From assembly GCA_019915015.1 (NCBI GenBank), contig JAHBBC010000003.1, forward strand, positions 2,294,001-2,358,000: DNA of 64,000 nt. Reading direction: 5' to 3'. Below the pieces are notes generated by a model. It was not told where the DNA came from. It saw only the letters and a program-made list of their open reading frames with translations, and made no database searches. The stretch comes from Auriscalpium vulgare. Lineage: Eukaryota > Basidiomycota > Agaricomycetes > Russulales > Auriscalpiaceae. This document shows positions 43,787 to 54,826 of this stretch, piece by piece; position 1 is the stretch's first letter, and each line of letters opens with the position of its first letter. The position numbers and the translations under genes were made by a program.

Positions 43787-46700
43787 TTATTGAAACAAGG
43801 CATCTGTGCTGAAATCATTGTCCTCTTCATCAGAATCTGGTATGCTCTCGTCCCTAGCCTGACCTGCACTGACTCCGACAGCAGGGTTCCGACGTGCAGG
43901 AAGCTGAGCTTCCTCCGCGAGGACATCAGATAAAATTGCAGACCTCAGGTTGATGTGAGGCATCTTGATGAAAGCATTGGCAGGTTCGTACGGTTCTGCC
44001 AGGTCTTCACCTTGAACGTCATTGTCGTCTTCTTCGTCCGACATCGGTGCGGGTGCGTTTTCTGAAGAGGGGAATACCTTCTTTTCGATGTTGTAGAACT
44101 TGACCGAAGGGAATTGATTAGTGTGCGCGCACACCTGCTCGAATGGTTGGAACACTGTGTACTTCAATAAAGAACGGAGGTTGCTTACCTTGCTCTTAGA
44201 CATGTGGTACTGTCGGACTTGAGTCATTGCAGACATGTTATGCACGGATAGCCGATTCCTATGCTTTGGAGTAAGCCATGTGAATGTAGAGCCAGTCCGT
44301 TCATCGGGCATGGAGTTGACTCGGACGGAATACAGTTTGATAGCGAGATGCTATTCATGACAGCATCAGTCGGCAGCGCTCGGTGAATCATACGGACACG
44401 AACACGTACCGGAAGGATGTGCACATTATCAGAGCCAACACGGCCCTTCCACCACTTAAGGACCGCCTGCGGAACCGTATCGTCGAGCGGATGATCGAAT
44501 GGGAACTGGTGTCGAGCATAGGCTAGAGTTTCCCTGTGAAGTTGGGCTGTAAATGATTTCCCTTTTTTTGCCCACTTCAAGAATGCCTTCTTATGGCCAT
44601 GAACGATCTCTTTCTCTCCGATGTTGGCTAAGAAGCGGACAACGGACTCGAAAATTGATGGATGCCGAACACCAATGAGTGTCACCTTCTCGCCTTCCGG
44701 TAGCCACAGGTCCGACGTGATAAGATCTGATTGATGCACACATAAGACAGCGACGAGATGCAAGCAAAAGAATGGCTCTAACCAGGGTTCAGATATGCTG
44801 CAGCAAGGTATGCATTATTAGCTATGTTGCCATCCAGAAAGAGTTGGCGATGTCGCGCATTGAGGATGCCGCGGATGGCGTTCGCGACCTCAGCGTCAAA
44901 ATACAGCCTAGGATTTTGAAAGGCGTCCTCTGTTGCACGAATAACAGCATGCCAGAATATATAGACGTCGGCAGCAGTTGCCTCCAGAGCCTCCAGGCAG
45001 GCTAATGCCTTTGTTGCAGGCAAAGTGGCCGCGATGAACTGGGAGAGACCAGACTCGAACTTGAATGTCTGGTGATCATCCGGTGCAGGCTGAAAATACT
45101 CAGCAATTTCCTGCGAATGTTGTCAGCAAGTCATTTCGTCTAGTCGATCCATCAATTGTACCTCATAAAGTCCGTTAGGCGATTCACGGATGACTTTCTT
45201 GATCGCAGCTGAGGACCGATGGACAGAGCGAGCAGAGAGCGGGATTGTTGCGAATCTCGTCTTTCCGATAGCCTCCAGGCCGCGTCCTGTCTTTAGTTTT
45301 TCACGAGCTTTCTTGAGGGCTGCATGTCCAGCGTGCGAGGTATGAAATAATGTTATTGTCTGCCGCACCACACGGATGATCTGGTTGCGGATTAGATCTG
45401 ATTAATGCTGGTAGTGTGGACGTTTGCGCACCGGTTTGAAAACATCAATGAGATTAATCTCAAGGATTGTGCGATTCAAGTGATGGCAAACATCCGCAAG
45501 ATTGAGCGCAGTGGGCATGAGGGCCAGAATTGCAATGGAACGCGAGGCTCGCGTGTTACCCGTGCTATCACATGTCAGGCCGGAAAACCTGGACGGACCG
45601 ATGGCATTGACAATCTGCGCGAAGTTGTTAGAAATCGCTGAAGTAGTTAAGTTCCAATGCCCACGTACCGGACTTGCGACATTCTCAACGATCCAAGGTG
45701 CAGTGTGCGACTCGGAAGTTGCCTCCCGTGTGTCCATCAAGTATACTTCACGGTCTGAGGTCGAGACGTGTACAGTCCAGTAGGACTCACGACCTGTCGA
45801 AGTTCCGCCGTCATAGGAGAGAGTGAGGTCTTCCTGACCTTGCAGATACTTGAGTTGCTCCCGGCGGACCCACGATGCTTCGTTTACGATGCCTTCATAT
45901 TCGAGCTTGTCTCTGGTTGAAGGTGCATATGATGGTAAGGCAATCTCAAGCATCTCCTTCCACTCCGGGCGCGAGACGATATATGTTGGCAAACCCGCGA
46001 CGCATATGAGTTTAAGAATGGCAAGGTCGAGCTTTCTGTGACGCTCGAGCTTCCCAAGCGCCTTTGCTTGCCGAAAGAACGCATGTGTCGCGGCGCCTGC
46101 ATCTTGCTTCTCCCCATCTTGTCCAATTCCATCTTGAGCTCCTAGTTCCTTCGCAACCATCATGGATCCTTTCGAATTGGTGAGCTCCTGGACCTGCGCA
46201 GACAGTGCCTTTCCAGCTGAATGTATGTGCACTTTCTCCCGCAGCTCTGAGGACAGCTTGGGGCAGTCCTTTGCATGACGAACGACTCGGATCAACGCTC
46301 GATGTCGGAAAGTATGATGGCAAGGGTTATCAGGACCTCCGACACAGCGCCAGAGCAGCGTAGTTGGATTGTCGCGGCGATAGCAAGCCTCGGTGAGAGC
46401 GTCCATCAGAGGATCCGGCGGCCGTCCTCCCCGGCGCGCATCCTTCTTCGGCTGCACCCATTTGACAAGGTCACCAGGGTTAAGCTCAATCTCCATGTCG
46501 CTCCCATCTTCTTCCCCCATCTCGTTCACATACGGAGCTGCGCCGTCCGCAACTCCTTCGGCATCTGATTTCTGTTCATCGAGCTGCTGGTCTTGCAGTA
46601 CCGGTGAACTACTAGGCTGCTTGTGCGTAGCGACTGTGTTTCCGCCCGAACGCTTTGCAACCTGTAAGCAAAGCTTCTGTTACTTACTGCTGTCGCGCGC

Positions 46701-48278
46701 TGACAACCTCTTTGGGCACTTACAGTTGACGTTCCAGCAATATGCAGATTCAACGACGCCGGTTTGAAGACCTCGTCCCACTGCTGCTTGCTCCCCGCAT
46801 TGCCGGAACTCTCCGCCGGTTCCTTTCCTTTCGAAGCGGCATTTTTCTTCGTGCGTTTGGCTGGCACGGTGAGTGGCGTGACATTGGTGGCTACACTCAG
46901 TCGCCTCTTAACGACGCCTTCTAGACTCAATAACTGCGGCTTCGTGAACGCCGATGTGTGCGCACTTGCCCGTATAAGCATGCCAGGCGCTAGCATATTG
47001 GACTTGTATTTGAGACTGTCCTGCACTGTCGGTGAGTCGAGTCCGCAAGTAAGTGAAGCTGAGCGCGCACTGACCATGTCTGTCAGCAAGGTGTCGAATG
47101 CGTTGCACGACACAGTCTGTATCCGAGAGGAGATGGATGTCGTCGGGGATGAGATGGTGAGCAAGAGAATTGTGGCTGAGGACAGAGCAGGAGAAGCTGT
47201 CGAGCTGTGGGGTGCATGGTAACACGTTGAGTGAAAGCGGCCCAGTCGCTCCGTGTTGTCCTAACCACCATTCTATCATCTCCAACAGCTCGCGGGGCGG
47301 CTTCCGTCCAAGAGAATCAGCATAGAAAGCCGTGTGTGGCTCTACGCTGACCGCAATGGACACCCAGTGATTTGTCTCGTGTACGGCTGCTGGCAAGAGC
47401 ACATCCGCGCCATCGATCCGCACCCCGATCGTCATTCCAACCTCCTTGAGTGATCCATCTTGCAGCTGCGAGCCAGCCAATCGTAGGGGAGTGATGCCGC
47501 GCATTGATTGGTAAGATGTTCCGCTAGCATTGAGTCGTGCGCGGTTGCGGTACGTGTCAATGAGCTTGACTGATGCCGCACTCGGCAGTATACATGCCGG
47601 CTTGCCTTGTCTTTGCAGACGATGACCTAGCAGCATCCCCAGCTGATCCATATGCTCCGCCGCCAGCCAACGCCGACCACAGTACGATGTAAGCGTCTTT
47701 GGATCGACGCCCATCGTCGTTGGGAGGGGTACGTCCCATGGCCAGTCGTCGAGGAGTGCTGACGTGTCTGCAGCAAGGGACTTCACCTCGTCGTTGAGCA
47801 AGCCCTCGGTCCAAGTCTTCAACCACGCAGTGGCCAGAGAAAGGCGCGCCTTGGCAGCGAGTATGCGCCGGACCTCGTACCAGTAGGTGAGAACCCACAT
47901 CGGGGTTTTGAGTGTTTGTTGAGTGACCGACTCTTGAACAGGATAGCCCAGGCAAGCATAGCCTGTCTCTAGGGCGGGGTTGACGCGGTTTTGCAGGATT
48001 TCCAACACCTCGGTGTGCGGCGGCATCGGCCTAGAGAGCAGGACCATTGCATTTGCGGCCGTTATGAAGCTTTGGCCCTTCGAGAAGAGTGTGCTCTGCT
48101 GGAGCAGAGACGGCGCGTTCGCCTCCGGTGGGACAGGGAAATCTTGGATATCGGCATTGCGCAGGGCTGGTGTGGGTAGTAGGACATGTTTAATGTCGTC
48201 GGGAATGGGTATTCTTTTGAGGATATCACCCAGAGTTTGAAATGAGTCGATGTCGTGGATGACCTCGTCGTCCGCCAT
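43787..48278 (-). CDS. Ulp1-type cysteine protease fused to hAT (DUF659) transposase, copy 2
   Basis: Exons, in transcript order on the minus strand: 48278-47075, 47025-46724, 46661-45669, 45614-45432, 45380-45162, 45110-44783, 44726-44410, 44350-44189, 44134-43787. The predicted 1,351-aa product is the same as copy 1: protease set His304/Asp321/Gln358/Cys364, BED-like finger, DUF659 core, dimerisation block and acidic tail. All nine exons are open, so both copies could be active. The alternative acceptors for intron 1 fall at 47026 (fusion) and 47021 (protease only). Confidence 0.85.
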
Positions 48279-48299
48279 TTGACAGTTTTGAGGGTTGGC

Positions 48300-48711
48300 A
48301 AAATGTGCTAGGCCAGTGTCGAAGGTGAAGATTGCGCCCTCATTTAGTCACTCACTACGGAGTGTAAATGTCGATCACAGCAACGGGTCGATCATACACA
48401 CGTTGCTGCATACAACACTCTTGCAACTATCCCATGCCGAGGCGGGATGTGTCTAATACCTCCTTAAACATCCGCGTAGCATTGCACAACCACCTTACGA
48501 CTGCCGGCCATGTCTGCGTGCGAGGCTGCGAGCCTCATGGCTCATGGGCCGGCGCCGGGCGCCGGAGGGGCCGACACACATCACGTGCTGGAGGTATTGT
48601 ACCGGGTATATTGGGGCCCAGGGCAGGGCAGGTATGGTACCGGTACTATACAGGTACATTACCGGGGAAAAACTTTTTCGGGGAAAAACTCAGGTTTTTC
48701 CCGCAACGCTA
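48300..48711 (+). promoter_or_regulatory. Transposon left end facing the isochorismatase-like gene
   Basis: The outward strand has ATGs at 48368, 48510 and 48544, one in each frame, all open across the end of the element. The 48544 frame is continuous with the host gene and would add 61 residues. A TATATT-like sequence lies at about 48607-48612. Transcription from here is inference. Confidence 0.4.
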
Positions 48712-48719
48712 CCGCATCC
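48712..48719. repeat. Target-site duplication, right, hAT copy 2
   Basis: CCGCATCC, a perfect match to 43400-43407, ending 7 bp before an ATG. Confidence 0.95.
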
Positions 48720-48726
48720 GCCAGCC

Positions 48727-49329
48727 ATGTCGACGACGTCCTCCGCGCCCGCGCCCGCCCTCGACAGCCCCAAGCCGGGCCGCGTCCTCCTCATCCTCGA
48801 CGCGCAGGAGGGCCTCCTCGCCACACCCCCCAAGGGCGGCGTCCCCCACGCCCTCGACGTGCGCACCAACCTCACCCGCATCCTCCTCGCCGCCCGCGCC
48901 GCCCCGCACCCCCCGCTCATCGTGCACGTCCGCAATTGCGGCGACGCCGGCGAGGTCGACGAGCGCGGCACCCCCGGCTGGCACCTCGTCCACGCCCCGC
49001 TTCCCCACGAGCCCGTCATCGACAAGCTCAAGAACAACGCCTTTGCAGGCACGTCCCTCGGCGAGCTCGTGGCCGCAGAGGACGAGCTTGTCGTCGTCGG
49101 CCTCCTCAGCGACTTTTGCGTTCGTGCGACGTGCAGCACCGCGCTTGGCCGAGGCAATGGCGTCCTGCTCATCCGCGGCGCGCACGCGACCTACGACCGC
49201 CTCGAGGTCTGGCAGGGCGGCGGCGTGACCGCCGCGAGCGTGGTGGAGACGGAGATTGAGTCGGAGCTCGAGGAGGCGGGCGTCGTGCTCTTGGATATGA
49301 ACGACGTCCCGGGCGTTTTTATGGACTGA
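48727..49329 (+). CDS. Isochorismatase-like cysteine hydrolase
   Basis: Single exon, 200 aa, starting MSTTSSAPAPALDSPKPGRV. The fold markers are RVLLILDAQEGLL (catalytic Asp), LIVHVRNCGDAGEVDERGTP with GWHLVHAPLP, then VIDKLKNNAFAGTSL (catalytic Lys, normally in a K-x-x-x-x-x-F motif), and VVVGLLSDFCVRATCSTALG, where the Cys of SDFCVRAT is the nucleophile. So Asp/Lys/Cys are all present. The family cleaves amides, ureas or vinyl ethers; the substrate of this clade is unknown. It is not a nicotinamidase by its metal-site residues as far as I can tell. The ATG lies 15 bp from hAT copy 2, so any longer 5' UTR and the native promoter have been cut off. Confidence 0.88.
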   Translation: MSTTSSAPAPALDSPKPGRVLLILDAQEGLLATPPKGGVPHALDVRTNLTRILLAARAAPHPPLIVHVRNCGDAGEVDERGTPGWHLVHAPLPHEPVIDKLKNNAFAGTSLGELVAAEDELVVVGLLSDFCVRATCSTALGRGNGVLLIRGAHATYDRLEVWQGGGVTAASVVETEIESELEEAGVVLLDMNDVPGVFMD

Positions 49330-49340
49330 CCGACAGCCAG

Positions 49341-49417
49341 GGCGAGGCACGGACTGTCGGGGCGAGGCACGGACTGTCGGGGCTCGGGGGCGCGGACTGT
49401 CGGGGCTCGGGGGCGCG
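49341..49417 (+). repeat. GC-rich minisatellite
   Basis: Two exact 20-bp units (GGCGAGGCACGGACTGTCGG) at 49341-49360 and 49361-49380 are followed by a 23-bp variant with CGGACTGTCGG and a partial second variant. It starts 12 bp after the stop of the isochorismatase-like gene. Confidence 0.85.
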
Positions 49418-49602
49418 CATGGTCTTGTTGTCGGTAATGGTACGCTCACTGTTCTTATCCTGCAAATGCACCATCCCTTTCCCTGTGCGCATCCACATAC
49501 TCTTACACTCGCTTAATCCCAATCAGTAGACACCACTCTGCAGATTTCTTGTAGCCCTTCTGCAGATCGCTCTCTCTTCCAATGTATATGTACGCTAGCC
49601 AG

Positions 49603-50720
49603 TCAGTCATCGAGCACGGCCGGGATGTAGAACGTCAGCACGCCCCCCGCATCCGCCACCTCTCCGATATACACGTAAAGGATCAGGCAGTGGTTCTGAC
49701 ATATGCCTTCCGCGCCGTCAGCCATACGCCGCACACGGAGCACAAATCACGCACATGCAATCGTCGTATTCGACACTATATGCGCGTTGAGGAACTTGAT
49801 GAAGCTGCGCGTTTGCACCAGCACGCCGAATAGCTGTTCCGGGTCCGGCTTCTCCTGCTCGTCCTCGTCCTCTGCGCGCCCGCCTCAGCCACACCGCAGC
49901 ACAGAAAGCGACAACGCACCACGCACCCATCTTGGGATTCGTACACCCCTCCCACATGACGTCCGTCTTCGCGCTGTCCGTAGCCGCGGAGATTTGCAGC
50001 TTCCCCACGCCGTTCGCGCGCACCGCGATGACGTCCGACAGCGCACGGAGGTGCTCGACGATCGTGCGCACCTTCACCAGCGACGGCAGCAATATGTGAA
50101 TCTGCCCCCGTCAGTCAGCCACCCGCCCCGCACACAAAAGCGAGAAGACACTCACGTCAGGCTCGGGGCACAGCGGCTCCTTCAGGCGGTCGATGTCCGC
50201 GGGCTTCATGATCTCGATGTGCACGTCGTGCGCGACGCGGATGTGGCGCCCCATGCGCGACGCGCCGAAGATCTCGACGCTCAGCACCGCGACGTCGCGC
50301 TTCTTCGCGAGCTTCATCACGACCGCCTCCGCCCCCGTGTGCTCCGCCGCCGCCGAGCGCAGCGCCGCCGACAGCGCGTCCGCGCCGAGCAGCAGCGCGA
50401 TCTGGTTGCGCGAGTTCGACTGGATGCGGTACTCGGTGAACAGCGCGCTCACGCGGATCTGCCTGCGCGGGGCTGTCAGCGGGTGCGTGTATTATGCGCG
50501 CGCGGGAGGAGGGGACGCACGACCAGACTTGCACGCCGCTCTCGTCTGTGTGGCAGATGATGTGCATCTCGGACTCGCCGAACTTGATGATACATTTCTT
50601 CTGCAGCTTCTCGACGGTCTGGATGATGCCTGCAAAAGAGGTCAGCGCAGATCGCGGTCGCGGTGGGTGCGGCTCACGGTGGAAGGTGTCGACATTCTCA
50701 ATAGTCGCGCGGAACCGCAT
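49603..50720 (-). CDS. HUS1: Hus1, subunit of the 9-1-1 checkpoint clamp
   Basis: With Rad9 and Rad1 it forms the PCNA-like ring loaded at damaged DNA. The start is MRFRATIENVDTFHR at 50720, matching the family opening. It splices to IIQTVEKLQKKCIIKFGESE and MHIICHTDESGVQVW, then IRVSALFTEYRIQSNSRNQI, ALLLGADALSAALRSA, MKLAKKRDVAVLSVEI and HDVHIEIMKPADIDRLKEP. Later exons give IHILLPSLVKVRTIVEHL, DVIAVRANGVGKLQI, KTDVMWEGCTNPK, QLFGVLVQTRSFIKFLNAHI, and a last exon HCLILYVYIGEVADAGGVLT ending FYIPAVLDD. Intron edges for the last exon were inferred. The domain is complete. It shares the minus strand with the RING and ERV41 genes that follow. Confidence 0.92.
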
Positions 50721-51389
50721 GTCTTTGTCCTGTTGTGCAAACGGTCTGCGCGGACGGTGGGAAGGACCCCGTGCGGTACAGCTGTTTGACCGGTACGACG
50801 TGAGTTACACTGCAGATAATTCAGTACACGTTCTGCGAGATGCAGAAACTCGAGACACGCACTTCACTTTCAATCTCAAGACTGAATGTCGGATGGTCTG
50901 CGACGCGTCAGTTAGTGGCGAGATGAGAAAGACGCGCGTCGCGTGGGTGGCATGAATTCCCACGGGCAGATATTCAGGATGTTACACTTCGTCACCCACT
51001 GAATTTCGTCCGTTCTGCATGAAAACCACATAAAAACAGTTCTAAGCTTTTGCCCGTACATAGAACGCGATTGAATCATATCCCCATCCACGCCAACGTA
51101 AAGTAAAGGATATCGAGATCTGCCCCCGGTGGAATAGTATCTCCTAGGTTCGATCAAAACCCCCGGAACGCCAGGAGTCTTGGTGTGAGACTGCGTGATT
51201 CCCATTGTATCCCCCTGGCGAACATCCTCCTGGGCCTCGGTCATCAACTGATGTCAGTCAGCGTGCTCGCAGGTGCGACGACTCGCAGATCTGATGGCGT
51301 GATGCGCAGCGCAAGACGCGCTTAGTCCAGCCTAGTCCAGCGCGCTGAGGTCCCGGCACCCCGTGCGCGCCGACGGGCGCAGGAACGTC

Positions 51390-52572
51390 TCACAGCGAGA
51401 TCATGATGCGCGGCTGCAGCCCGATCACGCCCCCGCCGCGCCCATCCCACCCCGGGATCGACGCGCGACACACCGGGCACCTGTACCCACCCGTCCACAT
51501 CAGCCACCTCTCCCCGCAGCAAAACGGAACACGCACCTCGCGCCGAGCCCGGTGATCCCGGTGCGCATGACCGCGGCGTTGACCGCGGTGAAGAGGCACT
51601 CGCCGCACAGGATGTGCCCGCACGGCGTGAGCGTCGCGTTCGTCGGCGGCGCGAGGCAGATCGGGCACGTGTACGCGTGCAGCGGCTCGCGCGCGGCGCG
51701 TGTTGCGAGCGGCATGGGCGCGGGGAGCGGTGGAATGGAAGGCGCGCGCGGCGCGGCGGGCGGGGTACGGCGCGGGACGCTCGGGGACGCGGGCGCGGAG
51801 ACCGTGGCGGTGGGGCCGAGGTCGGTCGTGAGGAGCGCGGACGCGAACGTTCGGGAGGATGACGGCGAAGGCTGCTCCGAAGGTCCGAGAGTGGAGGGAA
51901 GCGTGAAGTCGCTGGATGGACCGGCGAGAACGAAGTCCCAGGTCGATAGAGGGTGCGACGAGGAGGAGCCAGAGGTACTTGGCTGAGGCTCGGGTGGCCC
52001 AGGTCCCGCAGAAGAAGGTCCCGCTTGTTGTTCCATGTCCACATCCATCTGTGCATATACCAGTCGAAACGGTGAGCAAAAGACGAGAAAGTGAGAACAT
52101 AAATGCTAACAAGACGAACTGAGCTCGAGCTCGACGTTGCTTCTCCTGCACCGACATGGTCTTCTCCAGTCGCAACAGCAACAGGCAGATCATTCCCTTC
52201 GTCCACCCGCCTCTTCTTCCGCGCATCGGATCCCTCTCCATCAGCCCTGTCGCTCTCATACGAACGTTTCTCGGCTGCCGACGTCTCCACAAACTGGTCC
52301 TGCGTCTGCAAAAGCCACGGCGCAGTCGCATACGCGTCCGCAGGTGGGGCTAAGCGTGCCTCGGCCCATGCAGATGCGGGCTCCTGAAGAGGGGCAGAAC
52401 CTGCACGCGAGCCCACACGGCTCGCCTGCCTTGACCCCGAGACGGAGGGGGAGCTGCCAGAGGCTCGTGAGCGTGCGCGCCCCCGGGACCGAGAGGCGCG
52501 TGGAGGCAGTGGACGCGTCGTCGTCGGCGCTGGGAGAGACTCGGTTGTGAGGACGGTAAAGGATTCGTCCAT
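51390..52572 (-). CDS. RING-finger E3 ubiquitin ligase, Slx8-like
   Basis: The start MDESFTVLTTESLPAPTTTR at 52572 opens a long disordered Ser/Arg/Pro region with an NLS-like DARKKRRVDEG. A second exon begins near MDVDMEQQAGPSSAGPG. The RING is near the C-terminus: YTCPICLAPPTNATLTPCGH, then ILCGECLFTAVN, then, across a splice, CPVCRASIPGWDGRGGGVIG, ending LQPRIMISL. That is C3HC4 with cysteine and histidine ligands all present. Fungal Slx8/Rfp-type SUMO-targeted ligases have this layout of a disordered N-terminus, a C-terminal RING and the WDGRGGGVIGL tail. I do not see an unmistakable SUMO-interacting motif, so STUbL activity is only possible. Confidence 0.8.
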
Positions 52573-52884
52573 GGCTATGAAACAGCTTTTCGGTTGTCGC
52601 TAGAGATGAGCACGAGACGATACAGACTGACACGCTACTTAGTGGTGGTGGCGATGGTGGCGAGGTGGAGAGATGCTAGCGTGCGCGAGCCCGGGCCGCT
52701 GCGATGTTCTTCGGGAGGCCGAAGTAACTACAGAATCGTTTTGCGTGAGCCAGGTCGACGTTCACGATGTCACGACACAATCCACATAAAACCGGAGACA
52801 CGCTCCGATATGTATATTCCACAATGCTTTTGTACAGAACGCAAAAAACACAGCGACACCTCCCTCAGTCCCACACCTGCCACG

Positions 52885-54826
52885 CTAGTCATCCTTCCTT
52901 CGGTCTCGCGGTGTCGGCGGCGGCCTCGGGCTTAAACTTGGATTACTGAACGCCGAGTTCGGGAACGCGCCCGACGCAGGCGTCGGCGGGAAGTTCGGAT
53001 ACGCGGGCGTCGTGCTCGCGCTGGGGAGGTACGGCGAGCCGACCGTCGCTGCCGTGGGCAACGCAGCAGACGCGGGCACCGGCGAGCGTGTGCCGGGCCC
53101 AAAGACACCGGGCGAGAGGCCCAGCCCGGTGAAGTTGCCTGAGACCGGGCGCGCGCCAGCGCTGAAGTTGCCCGAGACTGGACGGCTGGGCGGCGGCGCA
53201 GGGGAGTAGGGTGACGCGACTGATGCGGGGGTGTAGGGCGTGGTGGGGTTCGGCGTCCCGGCGTAGCTCGAGTATGGCGAACCACCTTCGACGACCCAGC
53301 TGTTGCCCTGGCGCAAGACGCGTCCGTTGGAAGCAGCTGGCCGCGTGCGCAGGGAGCTGCCGCCCCACTTTGTACGGAGGCCGGAAGCACGCGCAGAGTC
53401 GGTGGGCGTGATGGTGTCTGAATCGTCGGGGCCAGCCACCATGACGAAGGCCTTGTTCGAAACGCGAAGGCCCCACGAAGCGCAGACGAACACACCGCCG
53501 ACCACGCCGGCCCATCTGTGGGGTGATTAGCACATCAAACGCAACGCGAATAAAATAAAACAAACATACCTGATGAAGAACTGGGCAAACGTGGTGGTGC
53601 GCTGAATGACGCTGAGCCTAATAGGCTCGATATCGAACTTGAAGAATATTCCTGGTGTCCCTCTGTTGTGTTCGAGCACACGGGTGTAGTGTGTGACACT
53701 GTATTGATTGGTATCAAGAGGATTCGACCTCGGTGCAACGTAGGTTGTCGGGACGACACGCAAGAAGTATTGGTAGGCGACGAACGCTAATTGAGGTGAG
53801 TGAGAACTTAAAGGGCATATGTCGGGCAGACACGTACGATCATGCGTGATTTCAAACGAGTTATCCAGAGGCTGAGCTATTTCCGGGAAGAAGGGGCCAA
53901 ACGAGAACTCGGTGATGACGTGGGACATGTTCATTACTGAATTGCGTCAGTCGGCGCATGCTAAGAGAGTGGTCGCAGAACTCACAATGGTGAGGCACGT
54001 GGATATTGCTGGCGTAGCCATGTCCAAGCGTTGTGATGTGGAGATTCGCTGTGGACACCAATTCGCCATGTTAATTCGATGGCATATACGTGGACAGCGT
54101 ACCGCTGACTTTCTTGACATCCAGAGAGCCAAATATACGACATGCGCTGTCGGCTGCTTCGTGATTGTAGGTTGGGCTGAAGCCAGCACTCGGGCGACCG
54201 GCGATTGCAGAAAAGAAGCCGCGAGACTTGCGCGACTGGGATACAGCTTGGCGTGCGGAAATGGCGGCAGCGTGCTCTCTAGCGCGGCAGATCAAGACGA
54301 CGGCCTTCGCGTGGCATAGAAATACACTCACTTGAGTGTGGTTGCCTGACCGACGTCAAACAGAACCTGATGCGGTCCGTAAGCAACATATTGGGAGAGC
54401 GATCAAGAGATGGCAACGCACTCCGTCCCGGCGGAAGCCCTTGCTGAGATATAGTCTGTCGGCGACTGCGTCGCGTAGGTCGACGCTCAAGTCTGTAAAT
54501 GCCGTCAGCCAAGCGTAGACGCGAACCCGTTGAGACTCACATCGACAGGGCATATTCACGACCAAGTCGACGTTAACGCTCATGTAGCTGTTGTCGTCAT
54601 GATCTACGCTGAATTCGTGGTCCGGCCAGCCCCAGAGAAATTCGCCGATATCATTGAGGACAAGCAGGAAGGCAACCAGGCTAACGACGATAGTGAAGAA
54701 GCCCCGGGACTCCGAGCGAGCCTTGTATGTCGAGGGCAGCTTGGGGAAAGCATCGAAGGCGGTGAGCGGGGCGGGTGAAACGGAGTCGAGCTTGTCGAGC
54801 AGCGACTGCTCTGTCGTTGTCGCCAT
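52885..54826 (-). CDS. ERV41: Erv41, COPII-vesicle membrane protein (ERGIC2 homologue)
   Basis: Erv41 with Erv46 cycles between ER and Golgi and retrieves luminal proteins. The start is MATTTEQSLLDKLDSVSPAP at 54826 (an upstream in-frame ATG exists at 54928). N-terminal cytosolic SRGFFTIVVSLVAFLLVLND begins the first membrane helix. The luminal part carries FLWGWPDHEFSVDHD, YMSVNVDLVVNMPC, LSVDLRDAVADRLYL, ACRIFGSLDVKKV, ANLHITTLGHGY, MNMSHVITEFSFGPFFPEIA, and FKFDIEPIRLSVIQR. It is followed by the second helix AGVVGGVFVCASWGLRV and a Pro/Ser-rich cytosolic tail of ~160 residues, longer than in yeast. Roughly eight exons. It divides from the Ras-like gene, which is transcribed away from it. 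Confidence 0.9.

Larger units (their letters stand above)
43408..48711 (-). mobile_element. Complete hAT DNA transposon with Ulp1-hAT fusion gene, copy 2 (inverted)
   Basis: Same 5,304 bp as copy 1, in the opposite orientation; a base at p in copy 1 corresponds to 54958 minus p here. Both terminal repeats (TAGTGTTGCGGG at 43408, TAGCGTTGCGGG at the other end) and a distinct 8-bp duplication are intact, so this is an independent insertion, not a segmental duplication. I compared both ends and all shared translations and saw no difference. The left end of the element stops 15 bp before the start codon of the isochorismatase-like gene. Confidence 0.96.

Noticed and set aside
6247..48711. A single large inverted duplication of host DNA
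   Set aside because: Each copy has its own perfect 8-bp duplication and TAGNG termini, and homology ends exactly there, so two transpositions explain it.
50912..51247. 111-residue minus frame between HUS1 and the RING gene
   Set aside because: No recognisable sequence, no splice partners, and position in probable promoter/3' UTR.
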